From Bacteroidales bacterium (GTDB lineage: Bacteria > Bacteroidota > Bacteroidia > Bacteroidales > F082): 35,984 nucleotides of DNA. The notes beneath the pieces are model-generated. The model saw only the letters and a list, made by a program, of their open reading frames with translations. It was not told where the DNA came from and ran no database searches. The stretch lies in assembly GCA_030683155.1 (NCBI GenBank), contig JAUXMV010000051.1, positions 1-35,984 of the forward strand. Direction: 5' to 3'. The position numbers and the translations under genes are program-made. This document shows positions 15,098 through 22,662 of this stretch, in pieces (position 1 is the first letter of the stretch; the number at the start of each line of letters is the position of its first letter).

Positions 15098-15691
15098 TTA
15101 TGAAGGAGTTTGATTGCCTAATCGTATTCCATGACGTTCTTTTTCAGGGAGCGCCTTGTAATCTGTTACTGAATAACCCGTTATCTGTTTAAACTGTGTC
15201 GAAAGGTATTGCACGCTGCTATACCCCATCATATAGGCAATTTCGCTCAGACTGAGTTCATCAGACTGAAGCAACTCCTTCACTTTTTCGATGCGCTGAA
15301 GAATGATATATTTTTCGAGTGTAATGTTTTCGTGCCTCGAAAATAAGGTGGAAAGATGCTGGTAGCTTTTATCAAAACGACTAACGATGAAATCGGAATT
15401 GCGAACCATTGCATTAAAGGTTGTATGATGCACAAGCTCGATCACCACCCTTTTTATTTCTTCGATCAGCACACTTTCTTTGTCATTTAATATGCCAAAA
15501 CCAAGGGATTTAAACAACGTTTCGATTTGTTCCCGGCTAACCAATTCAGGATTCCAGGCTATGGAGATGTCGCCGAGTTTTGATTTCCGCACCTCAACAC
15601 CCAGGTGGTCAAGTTCGATATGCAATAGCTTCAGGCAGCAATCGCTCAGCATATTGCTCAATAAGTATCGATGTTGAATTCTCTCAGACAT
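15098..15691 (-). CDS. AraC-family regulator with a degenerate HMA-like N-terminal domain
   Basis: 197 residues. The C-terminal ~80 residues form an AraC double helix-turn-helix (ITLEKYIILQRIEKVKELL, LSLSEIAYMMGYSS, YLSTQFKQITGYS). The N-terminal ~75 residues read like a heavy-metal-associated fold (LDHLGVEVRKSKLGDISI, EQIETLFKSLGFGILND), as in many small Bacteroidetes AraC proteins, but the metal motif CxxC is reduced to adjacent C18-C19. It lies 92 bp upstream of the PqqD-like gene on the same strand and has its own promoter. It may control that operon, or a metal response elsewhere. Confidence 0.8.
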   Translation of the reverse strand: MSERIQHRYLLSNMLSDCCLKLLHIELDHLGVEVRKSKLGDISIAWNPELVSREQIETLFKSLGFGILNDKESVLIEEIKRVVIELVHHTTFNAMVRNSDFIVSRFDKSYQHLSTLFSRHENITLEKYIILQRIEKVKELLQSDELSLSEIAYMMGYSSVQYLSTQFKQITGYSVTDYKALPEKERHGIRLGNQTPS

Positions 15692-15707
15692 TACATTTTG
15701 TTAATGA

Positions 15708-15740
15708 CAAAAGTAATCTTAAACGTGCATAAACCTCAAA
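15708..15740 (-). promoter_or_regulatory. Bacteroidetes promoter for the AraC-type gene
   Basis: On the minus strand TTTG (15740-15737), 21 bp, then a perfect -7 box TACTTTTG (15715-15708). The leader is about 15 nt. Confidence 0.7.
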
Positions 15741-15920
15741 AATTATTAATGGGCATAGCTTCTATGAAAATCAGAAATCAAGGATGCGTGCATAAAAATC
15801 TCATTGCAAAGCATGTATGAAAGCATTGCAGAAAAAAATCCGGAGCTCGTAAAAATGTATAACCAAACAACCCGGAAGCCGAAGAAATTATTTTAGCAGC
15901 TATAAAAGTGTTTTTTACTG

Positions 15921-16221
15921 AGGGCTTGCTGAAAAACTCAGAATGTTGATATTTCGGTGCGCTGCACCTCTCGTTTCAATTCTATTTGTTTTTCCTACAA
16001 AGATTATCGCCACTCTGTGGCTCAATTTCAGACCTTAAGACCTTCAGACTTTCAGACCTTCAGTAGAATTTTGTTCGGTGGTGTGTTTAAAGGTGCAGCG
16101 CACCGAAATATCTGATGCAAGGTTTTTGAACCAATATCTCCCAAATACGTTCACAAGAAATAAGATGCTATTGGATTAACTTTCAATATTTCAATAGTTT
16201 AGGACTTTTTCAGCAAGCCCT
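15921..16221. repeat. MITE-like element with nested inverted repeats
   Basis: About 300 bp with terminal inverted repeats AGGGCTTGCTGAAAAA (15921-15936) and its exact complement at 16206-16221. Inside lies a second perfect 22-bp inverted pair, beginning GATATTTCGGTGCGCTGC near 15949 and ending at about 16112. The centre has purine/pyrimidine-biased repeats (ACCTTCAGACTTTCAG). No transposase frame is present. The right end overlaps the last bases of fabH. No clear target duplication is visible. The remaining ~180 bp of the gap (15741-15920) holds only a dubious 27-codon frame. Confidence 0.7.
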
Positions 16222-17218
16222 ACTTAGGGTCGTAAGCCCATTTCAGGTAAATGGAACCCCAGGTGAAGCCACCGCCAAAAGCAGCTAGAATAATATTGTC
16301 GCCTTTGTGCAACTTATTTTCCCATTCCCACAAACACAATGGAATAGTGCCGTTTGTGGTATTTCCATAGCGTTCTATGTTGACCATCACCTGTTCTTTA
16401 TTGATGCCCATACGTTTTGCTGTGGCTTCAATAATGCGCATATTGGCCTGATGTGGAACAAGCCATGCAATTTCCTCAGGTTTGAGGTTGTTTTTATTGA
16501 CGATGGCTGCTGCAGCATCTGCCATATTGGTTACGGCAAATTTGAAAACGGCCTGTCCTTCCTGATAAACAAAATGTTCGCGTGCATCGATAGTAGCTAT
16601 GGTAGGCGGTTTTGCCGAGCCACCGGCTTTCATATGCAGATGGGTCATTCCGGCGCCATCGGTCTGCATGAGCGAATCCATGATACCAAATTCTTCGGTG
16701 GTTGGCTCGAGCAGCAAAGCACCTCCGCCATCACCAAAAATGACGCATGTGGCACGATCTGTATAATCAACAATTGAAGACATTTTATCGGCTCCGACGA
16801 CAATAATTTTTTTGTGGCTTCCGCTTTCGATAAATTTTGAGGCGGTCACAAGGGCATAAAGGAGTCCTGAACAAGCTGCATTCAGGTCAAAACTGAAGGC
16901 GTTTTTAATGCCGCAATTATGACTGATGATATTTGCTGTGGCAGGGAAAAGCATGTCAGGCGTCACTGTGGCACAGATCAGCATATCCACCTCTTCAGGT
17001 TTTGTGCCTGTTTTTTCCAGCAAGCCTTTCACAGCTTCTGTGCCGATAACAGAAGTGCCTTTGCCTTCTCCTTTTAGTATGTGGCGTTCTTTGATGCCGG
17101 TTCGGGTCATGATCCACTCGTTGGTGGTATCAACCATTTTTTCAAGTTCGGCATTTGTAAGCAAATCCGCCGGCACCCATCCCTGAATCCCGGTAATTGC
17201 AGCTTTTAATGTCTTCAT
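16220..17218 (-). CDS. fabH: 3-oxoacyl-ACP synthase III
   Basis: 332 residues, normal FabH length, covering the complete fold. The catalytic triad is visible: Cys116 in NAACSGLL, His256 in PHQANMRI, Asn286 in [10 protein letters not shown]. The Gly-rich C-terminal motif [15 protein letters not shown] is intact. It condenses acetyl- (or branched acyl-) CoA with malonyl-ACP to start fatty acid synthesis in the cytoplasm. It follows plsX after 31 bp at the end of the yceD-rpmF-plsX-fabH operon, a widespread arrangement. Its TAG stop lies at the edge of a MITE-like element; the protein itself is not truncated. Confidence 0.97.
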   Translation of the reverse strand: MKTLKAAITGIQGWVPADLLTNAELEKMVDTTNEWIMTRTGIKERHILKGEGKGTSVIGTEAVKGLLEKTGTKPEEVDMLICATVTPDMLFPATANIISHNCGIKNAFSFDLNAACSGLLYALVTASKFIESGSHKKIIVVGADKMSSIVDYTDRATCVIFGDGGGALLLEPTTEEFGIMDSLMQTDGAGMTHLHMKAGGSAKPPTIATIDAREHFVYQEGQAVFKFAVTNMADAAAAIVNKNNLKPEEIAWLVPHQANMRIIEATAKRMGINKEQVMVNIERYGNTTNGTIPLCLWEWENKLHKGDNIILAAFGGGFTWGSIYLKWAYDPK

Positions 17219-17249
17219 GCTTTAATAGAATTTGCCCCAATGGCTTTAA

Positions 17250-18200
17250 TTAAATTGCAATGTCTTTTATTGCAACGTTGATTTTTTCACTTAATGAAGA
17301 GGATACTATGTCGCGTGAAAGGAGCATCATGTTTTTTATAGCCAAAGGACTACTGATACCATGGCCGATAACAACAGGCTGATTTATGCCTATGATCGCA
17401 CTTCCGCCATATATTTCATAATTGAACCTACTGAAATAATCATCCAGTAAACCGCGTTTTTCCATAATGCGATACATGGCTTGAATTTGTTTGATGACAA
17501 TATTGCCCGTGAAGCCATCGCATACAACCACATCAGTTTTGTCGCTGAAAAGGTCGCGGCCTTCAACATTTCCAACAAAATTAAAAGTGCTGGTATCTTT
17601 CATCAACTGAAAGGCTGACTGGACCAGTAGATTTCCTTTTTTCTCTTCTTCACCGATATTTAAAAGACCCACTTTAGGTTTTTCAATACCTAAAATATTT
17701 TGTGCATACAATGATCCTAAAAAGCCATATTGATAAAGCACATCATGCTTGGCATCCGGATTGGTTCCTACATCTAAGATGATATTGCTTCCGCCACTGA
17801 GTTTTGGAATCATTACAATACTAGCAGGTCTGATAACGCCAGGTATAGTATTTACAATATGTACCGCCCCTACCATCATGGCACCACTGTTGCCAGCGCT
17901 TGAAAAAGCATCTATTTTCCCAGATTTTAGCCACTCGAACCCTTTAACGATCGTGGACTCAGGCTTTGATTGAAAAGCCTTTATGGGCTTGTCTGACATG
18001 GTGATTGTGTCAGGTGCATGAACTATTTCAACCCTTCCGGAATTCAAAACCGCACTATCAAGATAGTTGCGTATAATTTCTTCATCACCAAATAACACAA
18101 CACGCTCACCCCTGGTGAGTTCAGGGATAAGGAGCAACAAGCCATCGAGTGTTGCCTTTGGGGCAAAGTCACCTCCGGAAACATCCAGGCCTAAACGCAT
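17250..18200 (-). CDS. plsX: Phosphate acyltransferase PlsX
   Basis: 316 residues, full family length. It starts with the PlsX signature GLDVSGGDFAPKATLDG (family norm D-x-x-GGD-x-aP), then FSSAGNSGAMM, ILDVGTNPDAKH, NIGEEEKKGN and VVCDGFTGNIVIK, all characteristic. It converts acyl-ACP to acyl-phosphate for phosphatidic acid synthesis at the membrane surface. It lies between rpmF and fabH, in the usual order and strand. Confidence 0.97.
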   Translation of the reverse strand: MRLGLDVSGGDFAPKATLDGLLLLIPELTRGERVVLFGDEEIIRNYLDSAVLNSGRVEIVHAPDTITMSDKPIKAFQSKPESTIVKGFEWLKSGKIDAFSSAGNSGAMMVGAVHIVNTIPGVIRPASIVMIPKLSGGSNIILDVGTNPDAKHDVLYQYGFLGSLYAQNILGIEKPKVGLLNIGEEEKKGNLLVQSAFQLMKDTSTFNFVGNVEGRDLFSDKTDVVVCDGFTGNIVIKQIQAMYRIMEKRGLLDDYFSRFNYEIYGGSAIIGINQPVVIGHGISSPLAIKNMMLLSRDIVSSSLSEKINVAIKDIAI

Positions 18201-18244
18201 TTCTGATGATTTAGGTCAACCTGAATTATCTGACAAGTCATTTG

Positions 18245-18430
18245 TTATGCTTTGGCTTCCATCACAAGTTTTCCCTTGTAATAGAGGTCTCCATCAACAT
18301 AATAAGCTCTGTGATATACATGAATAGTTCCGGTGACCGGACATTTGGCTAGCTGAGGCATCACTGCTTTGTCGTGTGTTCTTCTTTTATCTCTTCTTGT
18401 CGTTGAGATTTTTCGTTTAGGATGTGCCAT
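18245..18430 (-). CDS. rpmF: Ribosomal protein bL32
   Basis: 61 residues, starting [20 protein letters not shown], the invariant bL32 N-terminus, then [24 protein letters not shown]. Only one cysteine is present, so a complete four-Cys zinc ribbon is absent and this is a zinc-independent form. It belongs to the large ribosomal subunit. It lies between yceD and plsX, as in many bacteria. Confidence 0.97.
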   Translation of the reverse strand: MAHPKRKISTTRRDKRRTHDKAVMPQLAKCPVTGTIHVYHRAYYVDGDLYYKGKLVMEAKA

Positions 18431-18467
18431 TTCTTGTGATATTATTAGTTATCAAAAAATATATTGA

Positions 18468-18983
18468 TTATGATTTCAAATTCTTCAAAGCTTCCCAGCG
18501 CGGGTCGTTTTGTTCTTCAACGCGCAACTGTTCAAGGCGCTTAATAACTTCCGGGTTGCAACCGCTGTTTCCAGCATCATCTTCAGGATGAACCTTTCTG
18601 ATAGGCAGGAGCAGCACCATATACTCATAAATAAGCTGGCTTACGTCGAATTCATGCAAGTCGGCAGGGATGATAATTATTTCATCCGACTCCTCTTCGT
18701 AATGATCACCATATTTCAAAATGAGCGTTTGCATTCCCTCAATTTCCTGACGGTATTCATCTGCACATCGATCACATGGTACTTCGAGCCAACCATGAAA
18801 ATCGAAATGCATCTCGATCATATTCTCCCTTTTGTCGAACATCAGATCAACATGCACCGCTGCATCTATGATTTCAGATTCGTCAAACATATCTAGGAAT
18901 TGACGTCCTAATTCAAAGGTATAGTGCTTGTTACCAACAGCAAGGCCGGCAATGGGTAAAATAAATTCGCGATGATATTTCAC
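18468..18983 (-). CDS. yceD: YceD/DUF177 family protein
   Basis: 171 residues from the GTG I prefer. The domain is recognised by LEVPCDRCADEY (Cys pair CDRC), the strand-rich middle, DVSQLIYEYMVLLLPIRKVHPED and the C-terminal NDPRWEALKNLK. YceD is linked to 23S rRNA accumulation and is almost always next to rpmF, as here. A longer frame opens at TTG 18998, but that start would leave only ~6 nt after the predicted transcription start. The GTG gives MKYHREFILPIAGL, which fits the usual family N-terminus and a ~20-nt leader. Confidence 0.88.
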   Translation of the reverse strand: MKYHREFILPIAGLAVGNKHYTFELGRQFLDMFDESEIIDAAVHVDLMFDKRENMIEMHFDFHGWLEVPCDRCADEYRQEIEGMQTLILKYGDHYEEESDEIIIIPADLHEFDVSQLIYEYMVLLLPIRKVHPEDDAGNSGCNPEVIKRLEQLRVEEQNDPRWEALKNLKS

Positions 18984-19009
18984 TTCGTTTATCGTCAAAA
19001 ATCGGGCGG

Positions 19010-19041
19010 CAAAGATAGAAATTTATCTATTGGCACACAAA
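19010..19041 (-). promoter_or_regulatory. Bacteroidetes promoter for yceD-rpmF-plsX-fabH
   Basis: On the minus strand TTTG (19041-19038), 20 bp, then a perfect -7 box TATCTTTG (19017-19010), immediately upstream of yceD. It supports a GTG start for yceD. Confidence 0.75.
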
Positions 19042-19263
19042 TTATTGTTCTTAAACTGTGTTTTCCTTTGAAAATCAATTTCTATCGGTCGATTTTCCAC
19101 CCTGACCCCCCTAAAAAGCCTAAAACTTTAAAATTTTAACCGTATACTATTATTGTGTGTTATTTTTTTAACAATACAATCAGTTTTTATAATTTCGCAC
19201 ACTGAAAGAGTAACGGTCTGAAGCATTCAGATCTTCAAAAAGTAAACTTAAAAACATTTTCAC

Positions 19264-20181
19264 ATGATGTGGATCAATAAAATGATTGCGGGTGTTTTGC
19301 CTTATATGCCCAAAAATATGGTGTGGCTTTTTTCCAAGCGCTATATCGCCGGAAAAACAATAGAAGATGCCATTCAAACAAGCCGCAAGCTGAATGAGGA
19401 AGGGATGATGGTTACCATCGACCTTTTGGGTGAGTTTATCACAGAACTGCATCAGGCAGAGGCGAATAAGAATGAGTACCTTCATATCATCGAGACCGTT
19501 CAAAAGGGAAAAATCGATGGTAATTATTCGTTGAAACCGACAATGTTTGGACTGTTAATCGACAAGGAGGTTTGCTACAAATACATCAGGGAGATTGTTG
19601 CAAAAGCAGCTTCCTTTAACAACTTTGTGCGTATAGATATGGAGGATTCTCAATGCGTGGATCTCGAAATAGAGTTGTTCAGAAAACTTAAGGCTGAGTT
19701 TCCAAAGAATGTTGGACTTGTTTTTCAAGCCTATCTGCGCCGTACGCTGAATGATATAGAAAATCTGCTCGATATTCATACTGCTGATACCCCCATCAAC
19801 TACAGGATTTGTAAAGGAATTTATGTGGAACCTGAAAAAATCGCATTCAAAAAGTACGGTGAAATAAACACGCATTTTCTGAAAGACCTGGAGTTCATGT
19901 TCCAAAACGGAATTTATCCGGGCATTGCAACACACGATAAACCACTTGTTGATGGTGCTTTAAAACTCATCGAAAAGTATACGGTGCCGAAAGAAAAGTA
20001 TGAGTTTCAGATGTTGTACGGCGTGACGCCTCAACTGAGAAAATCTATTGTTGATGGTGGTCACAGGCTGCGCGTTTATGTGCCTTTTGGCGAACAATGG
20101 TTTGCCTATTCAACACGTCGCCTGAAAGAAAACCCCGGAATGGCTATGGAAATAATCAAAGCACTTTTCGTAAGAGGCTAA
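19264..20181 (+). CDS. Proline dehydrogenase
   Basis: 305 residues, matching stand-alone PRODH enzymes (not a PutA fusion). Motifs along the (beta/alpha)8 barrel: LKPTMFGL (~90-97), FVRIDMEDS (R123, D125), NYRICKGIYVEP, GIATHDKP, MLYGVTPQLR and the FAD/substrate-binding end VYVPFGEQWFAYSTRRLKENP. It oxidises proline to pyrroline-5-carboxylate using FAD, usually at the inner membrane face. The upstream TAATTTCG (19190-19197) is a one-mismatch -7 box. A short GCTGCTT/AAGCAGC hairpin after the stop (20225-20241) lacks a U-run and is a poor terminator. No P5C dehydrogenase lies nearby. Confidence 0.92.
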   Translation: MMWINKMIAGVLPYMPKNMVWLFSKRYIAGKTIEDAIQTSRKLNEEGMMVTIDLLGEFITELHQAEANKNEYLHIIETVQKGKIDGNYSLKPTMFGLLIDKEVCYKYIREIVAKAASFNNFVRIDMEDSQCVDLEIELFRKLKAEFPKNVGLVFQAYLRRTLNDIENLLDIHTADTPINYRICKGIYVEPEKIAFKKYGEINTHFLKDLEFMFQNGIYPGIATHDKPLVDGALKLIEKYTVPKEKYEFQMLYGVTPQLRKSIVDGGHRLRVYVPFGEQWFAYSTRRLKENPGMAMEIIKALFVRG

Positions 20182-20346
20182 GAATTCCAGTAACACACCT
20201 GCCCTGTAATAAAGCTGTAGAAATGCTGCTTTTGAAGCAGCCCAATGCGCTGATTTTGGGCTGTAAATCCGGAATAAGAAAAATATTTCCTTTGTTGTAG
20301 AAATTGTCTGAACAGTTGATAGTTTTAATGTGAAAGTTTTTTATAC

Positions 20347-20354
20347 TACCTTTG
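20347..20354 (+). promoter_or_regulatory. -7 box (TACCTTTG) for the glycogen synthase/DUF4270 genes
   Basis: A perfect TAnnTTTG match about 35 bp before the start codon. No TTTG at the proper distance upstream, so only half of the promoter is supported. Confidence 0.45.
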
Positions 20355-20389
20355 CACATTATTTACAACGTTCATCAACATTATAACTA

Positions 20390-21202
20390 ATGGAAAAAGC
20401 AAGGATTCTTTTTGTTGAGCAAGCAATAACGCCCTACCTGAAAGAAACCCATATGAGCAAGATATGCAGATATCTGCCACAGGGAATACAAGAAAGGGGG
20501 AAAGAAATCCGCACATTTATGCCCCGTTTCGGCAGCATCAACGAAAGACGAAACCAATTGCATGAAGTTATACGTCTGTCGGGAATGAACCTGATTATTA
20601 ATGACACCGATCACCCTCTTATTATTAAGGTTGCATCGATTCAGCAGGCACGCATGCAGATTTATTTCATTGACAACGAAGATTTTTTTCACAGAAAGTT
20701 TACGATCAAAGACAAGGCGGGAAAATTCTATGAAGATAACGACGAAAGAACGATCTTTTTCTCTCGCGGAGTTATCGAAACAGTTAAAAAACTTGGCTGG
20801 GGTCCTGATATCATTCATTGCCATGGCTGGATGTCGTCGTTGGTACCTTTATATGTTAAAAGAGCTTATAAGGACAATCCCTTGTTCGCTGAGTCAAAAG
20901 TGGTGTATTCCCTTTATGATGACGACTTTAAAGAACAATTCAGGGATACTTTTGAGAAAAAACTTAAGTTGCCGGGCATCACAGCCAAAGATCTTAAATA
21001 CTTTAAAGATCCAAACTACGTTAATGTCACAAAAGCTGCAATCGATTACTCAGATGCCATTGTTATTACAAGCGATAAAATAAACCCTGAACTGCTGGAT
21101 TATGTTCATGAAAAGAAAAAACCTATCCTCGTTCACAACAATGATGCACCCTATGTGGATGCATACAATGAGTTTTACAACAGCCTGCTTCCAAAAAAAT
21201 AG
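20390..21202 (+). CDS. Stand-alone N-terminal (GT5) half of glycogen/starch synthase
   Basis: 270 residues corresponding to the first Rossmann half of a GT-B glycogen synthase: ILFVEQAITPYLKETHMSK (start, in place of the usual E-x-x-P/K-x-G-G-L), PRFGSINERRNQ, PDIIHCHGWMSSLVPLY (typical GT5 H-C-H-x-W) and VVYSLYDDDF. The second half, with its E-x7-E sugar-nucleotide site, is missing, and no continuation follows, so this is not a frameshift. Half-length versions are common in Bacteroidota next to DUF4270 lipoproteins. Catalytic activity alone is doubtful because ADP-glucose is normally held by the missing half. Confidence 0.82.
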   Translation: MEKARILFVEQAITPYLKETHMSKICRYLPQGIQERGKEIRTFMPRFGSINERRNQLHEVIRLSGMNLIINDTDHPLIIKVASIQQARMQIYFIDNEDFFHRKFTIKDKAGKFYEDNDERTIFFSRGVIETVKKLGWGPDIIHCHGWMSSLVPLYVKRAYKDNPLFAESKVVYSLYDDDFKEQFRDTFEKKLKLPGITAKDLKYFKDPNYVNVTKAAIDYSDAIVITSDKINPELLDYVHEKKKPILVHNNDAPYVDAYNEFYNSLLPKK

Positions 21203-21226
21203 TGCGTACCATTTAAATTTTTTATC

Positions 21227-22582
21227 TTGAAAAATTTGATTTTAATCTTTACCAGAAAGATTCTTCTCGTTTCTGTTGTCCTTTCAGGCATTATATCTCA
21301 GTCCTGCAACAAAAAACCCGAACAAATCGGCGAAGGCATTCAGCCTGACAAAGAGCTCATTACACTTAAGTTTTCTGACACCAGCACCATCATTGCCTAC
21401 ACCATTCGTGAAGACTCGGTGAGGACAGATAAACCTGAGCATATTTTGCTTGGAAGCATGAAAGATCCTGTTTTTGGAACAACTGTTGCCGGGTTTTATA
21501 CTCAGTTAAGGCTTTCGAGCAGCAATCATGATTTTGGTGACAATCCTCAACTTGATTCTCTTGTGCTTCAACTGGCTTATTCAGGCTATTATGGCGATAC
21601 TACCACAGCGCAAACAATCAGGGTTTATGAGCTGGCAGAGCCAATTTATTATGATTCGGCCTACTACTCCCATACAACAAAAAATTATGGAAGCCTTGAT
21701 TATGCTGCTTTTACATTTGTGCCAAAGCCTTTCACCACCTATAAGTGGCAGGGCGATACGCTCTCACCATTAATCAGAATGCGCCTCGATCATTTGTCAC
21801 CTGCACTTGGCAACAAGCTGCTTACGGCTTCTGAAACACACCTTTCGGCAAATGATAAATTTGTGGAATATCTTAGAGGCCTTTATATTACAGCTGATCC
21901 TGTCAACGAAAATGGCGCAATTTTATATTATAACCTTCCGTCAACACTCTCACGCATGACTGTTTATTACAGTAATGATGAGCAGGATTCACTGCGGTAT
22001 GAATATATGATTACCAGCAGTGATGCCCGCTTCAATAAGTTTGACCATATGGATTATCAGGATGCTGAGCCAGTGCTTAAAAACCAGGTACTTGATGGAA
22101 ATATTCTGGCAGGCAGAAATAAGCTCTATTTACAGGCAATGGGTGGTTTAAAAACAAGATTGTTTTTTCCTAACCTCGCTAAATTTGCCGAACAGCAAGG
22201 AGGTAGAGTAGTGGTGAATGAGGCCAGGCTTGTTTTCTCCGGCCGATCTGTTGATACTACATTGTATCTTCCACCGGCTCAATTGGCACTCGTAAAAGTG
22301 AAGGAAGACGGCACCTACAGTTTGCTCAGCGATCAGTATGAAGGGGATAATTATTTCGGAGGAAAATATTTGCCGCTTTCCAACCAGTTCCAGTTTCGTC
22401 TGACCCGCTATGTTCAGAATAGAATTTCAGTTGGCGACACAACCGAAGACTACGGTCTTTATGTATTTATTTTAGGTGCATCAGCCCGTGCAAACAGATG
22501 GGTGATGAACGGCGTTCAACCTGATATTGACACACTTAGTCCTTTGCGATTAGAGCTTAATTATTCTTTGGTAAAAGACTAG
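21227..22582 (+). CDS. DUF4270-family lipoprotein
   Basis: 451 residues from a TTG start giving MKNLILIFTRKILL. The signal peptide ends at lipobox SQSC (Cys27), followed by KKPEQIGEGIQPD, DSVRTD, LLGSMKDPVFGTTVAGFYTQLRLS (characteristic of DUF4270), and a long beta-rich body ending LRLELNYS. It is expected to be attached to the outer membrane; function unknown. No ATG lies near; 24 bp separate it from the GT5 gene, so the two are one unit. Linkage of DUF4270 to a half glycogen synthase is a recurrent Bacteroidota arrangement. Confidence 0.85.
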   Translation: MKNLILIFTRKILLVSVVLSGIISQSCNKKPEQIGEGIQPDKELITLKFSDTSTIIAYTIREDSVRTDKPEHILLGSMKDPVFGTTVAGFYTQLRLSSSNHDFGDNPQLDSLVLQLAYSGYYGDTTTAQTIRVYELAEPIYYDSAYYSHTTKNYGSLDYAAFTFVPKPFTTYKWQGDTLSPLIRMRLDHLSPALGNKLLTASETHLSANDKFVEYLRGLYITADPVNENGAILYYNLPSTLSRMTVYYSNDEQDSLRYEYMITSSDARFNKFDHMDYQDAEPVLKNQVLDGNILAGRNKLYLQAMGGLKTRLFFPNLAKFAEQQGGRVVVNEARLVFSGRSVDTTLYLPPAQLALVKVKEDGTYSLLSDQYEGDNYFGGKYLPLSNQFQFRLTRYVQNRISVGDTTEDYGLYVFILGASARANRWVMNGVQPDIDTLSPLRLELNYSLVKD

Positions 22583-22662
22583 TTAAAGAAGTAATTTTCA
22601 AGTAAGCTTTTTTTATCTTCGAACGTTAAAAGAGTAATAAAAACAAACCCAACTTCATTAAA

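Noticed and set aside
15813-15896. 27-codon plus-strand frame between the AraC gene and the MITE-like element
   Set aside because: Too short, no promoter, no family; could be a remnant but cannot be supported.
16016-16070. Short direct repeats (ACCTTCAGACTTTCAG) as a separate satellite
   Set aside because: They lie at the centre of the MITE-like element and are best treated as part of it.
20225-20241. GCTGCTT/AAGCAGC hairpin after proline dehydrogenase
   Set aside because: Seven-base stem without a U-run and competing with a second CCCAA/TTGGG pairing; not a convincing terminator.
20390-21202. Glycogen synthase gene broken by frameshift
   Set aside because: No second-half coding sequence follows in any frame; the next gene starts after 24 bp, so the short form is the real gene.
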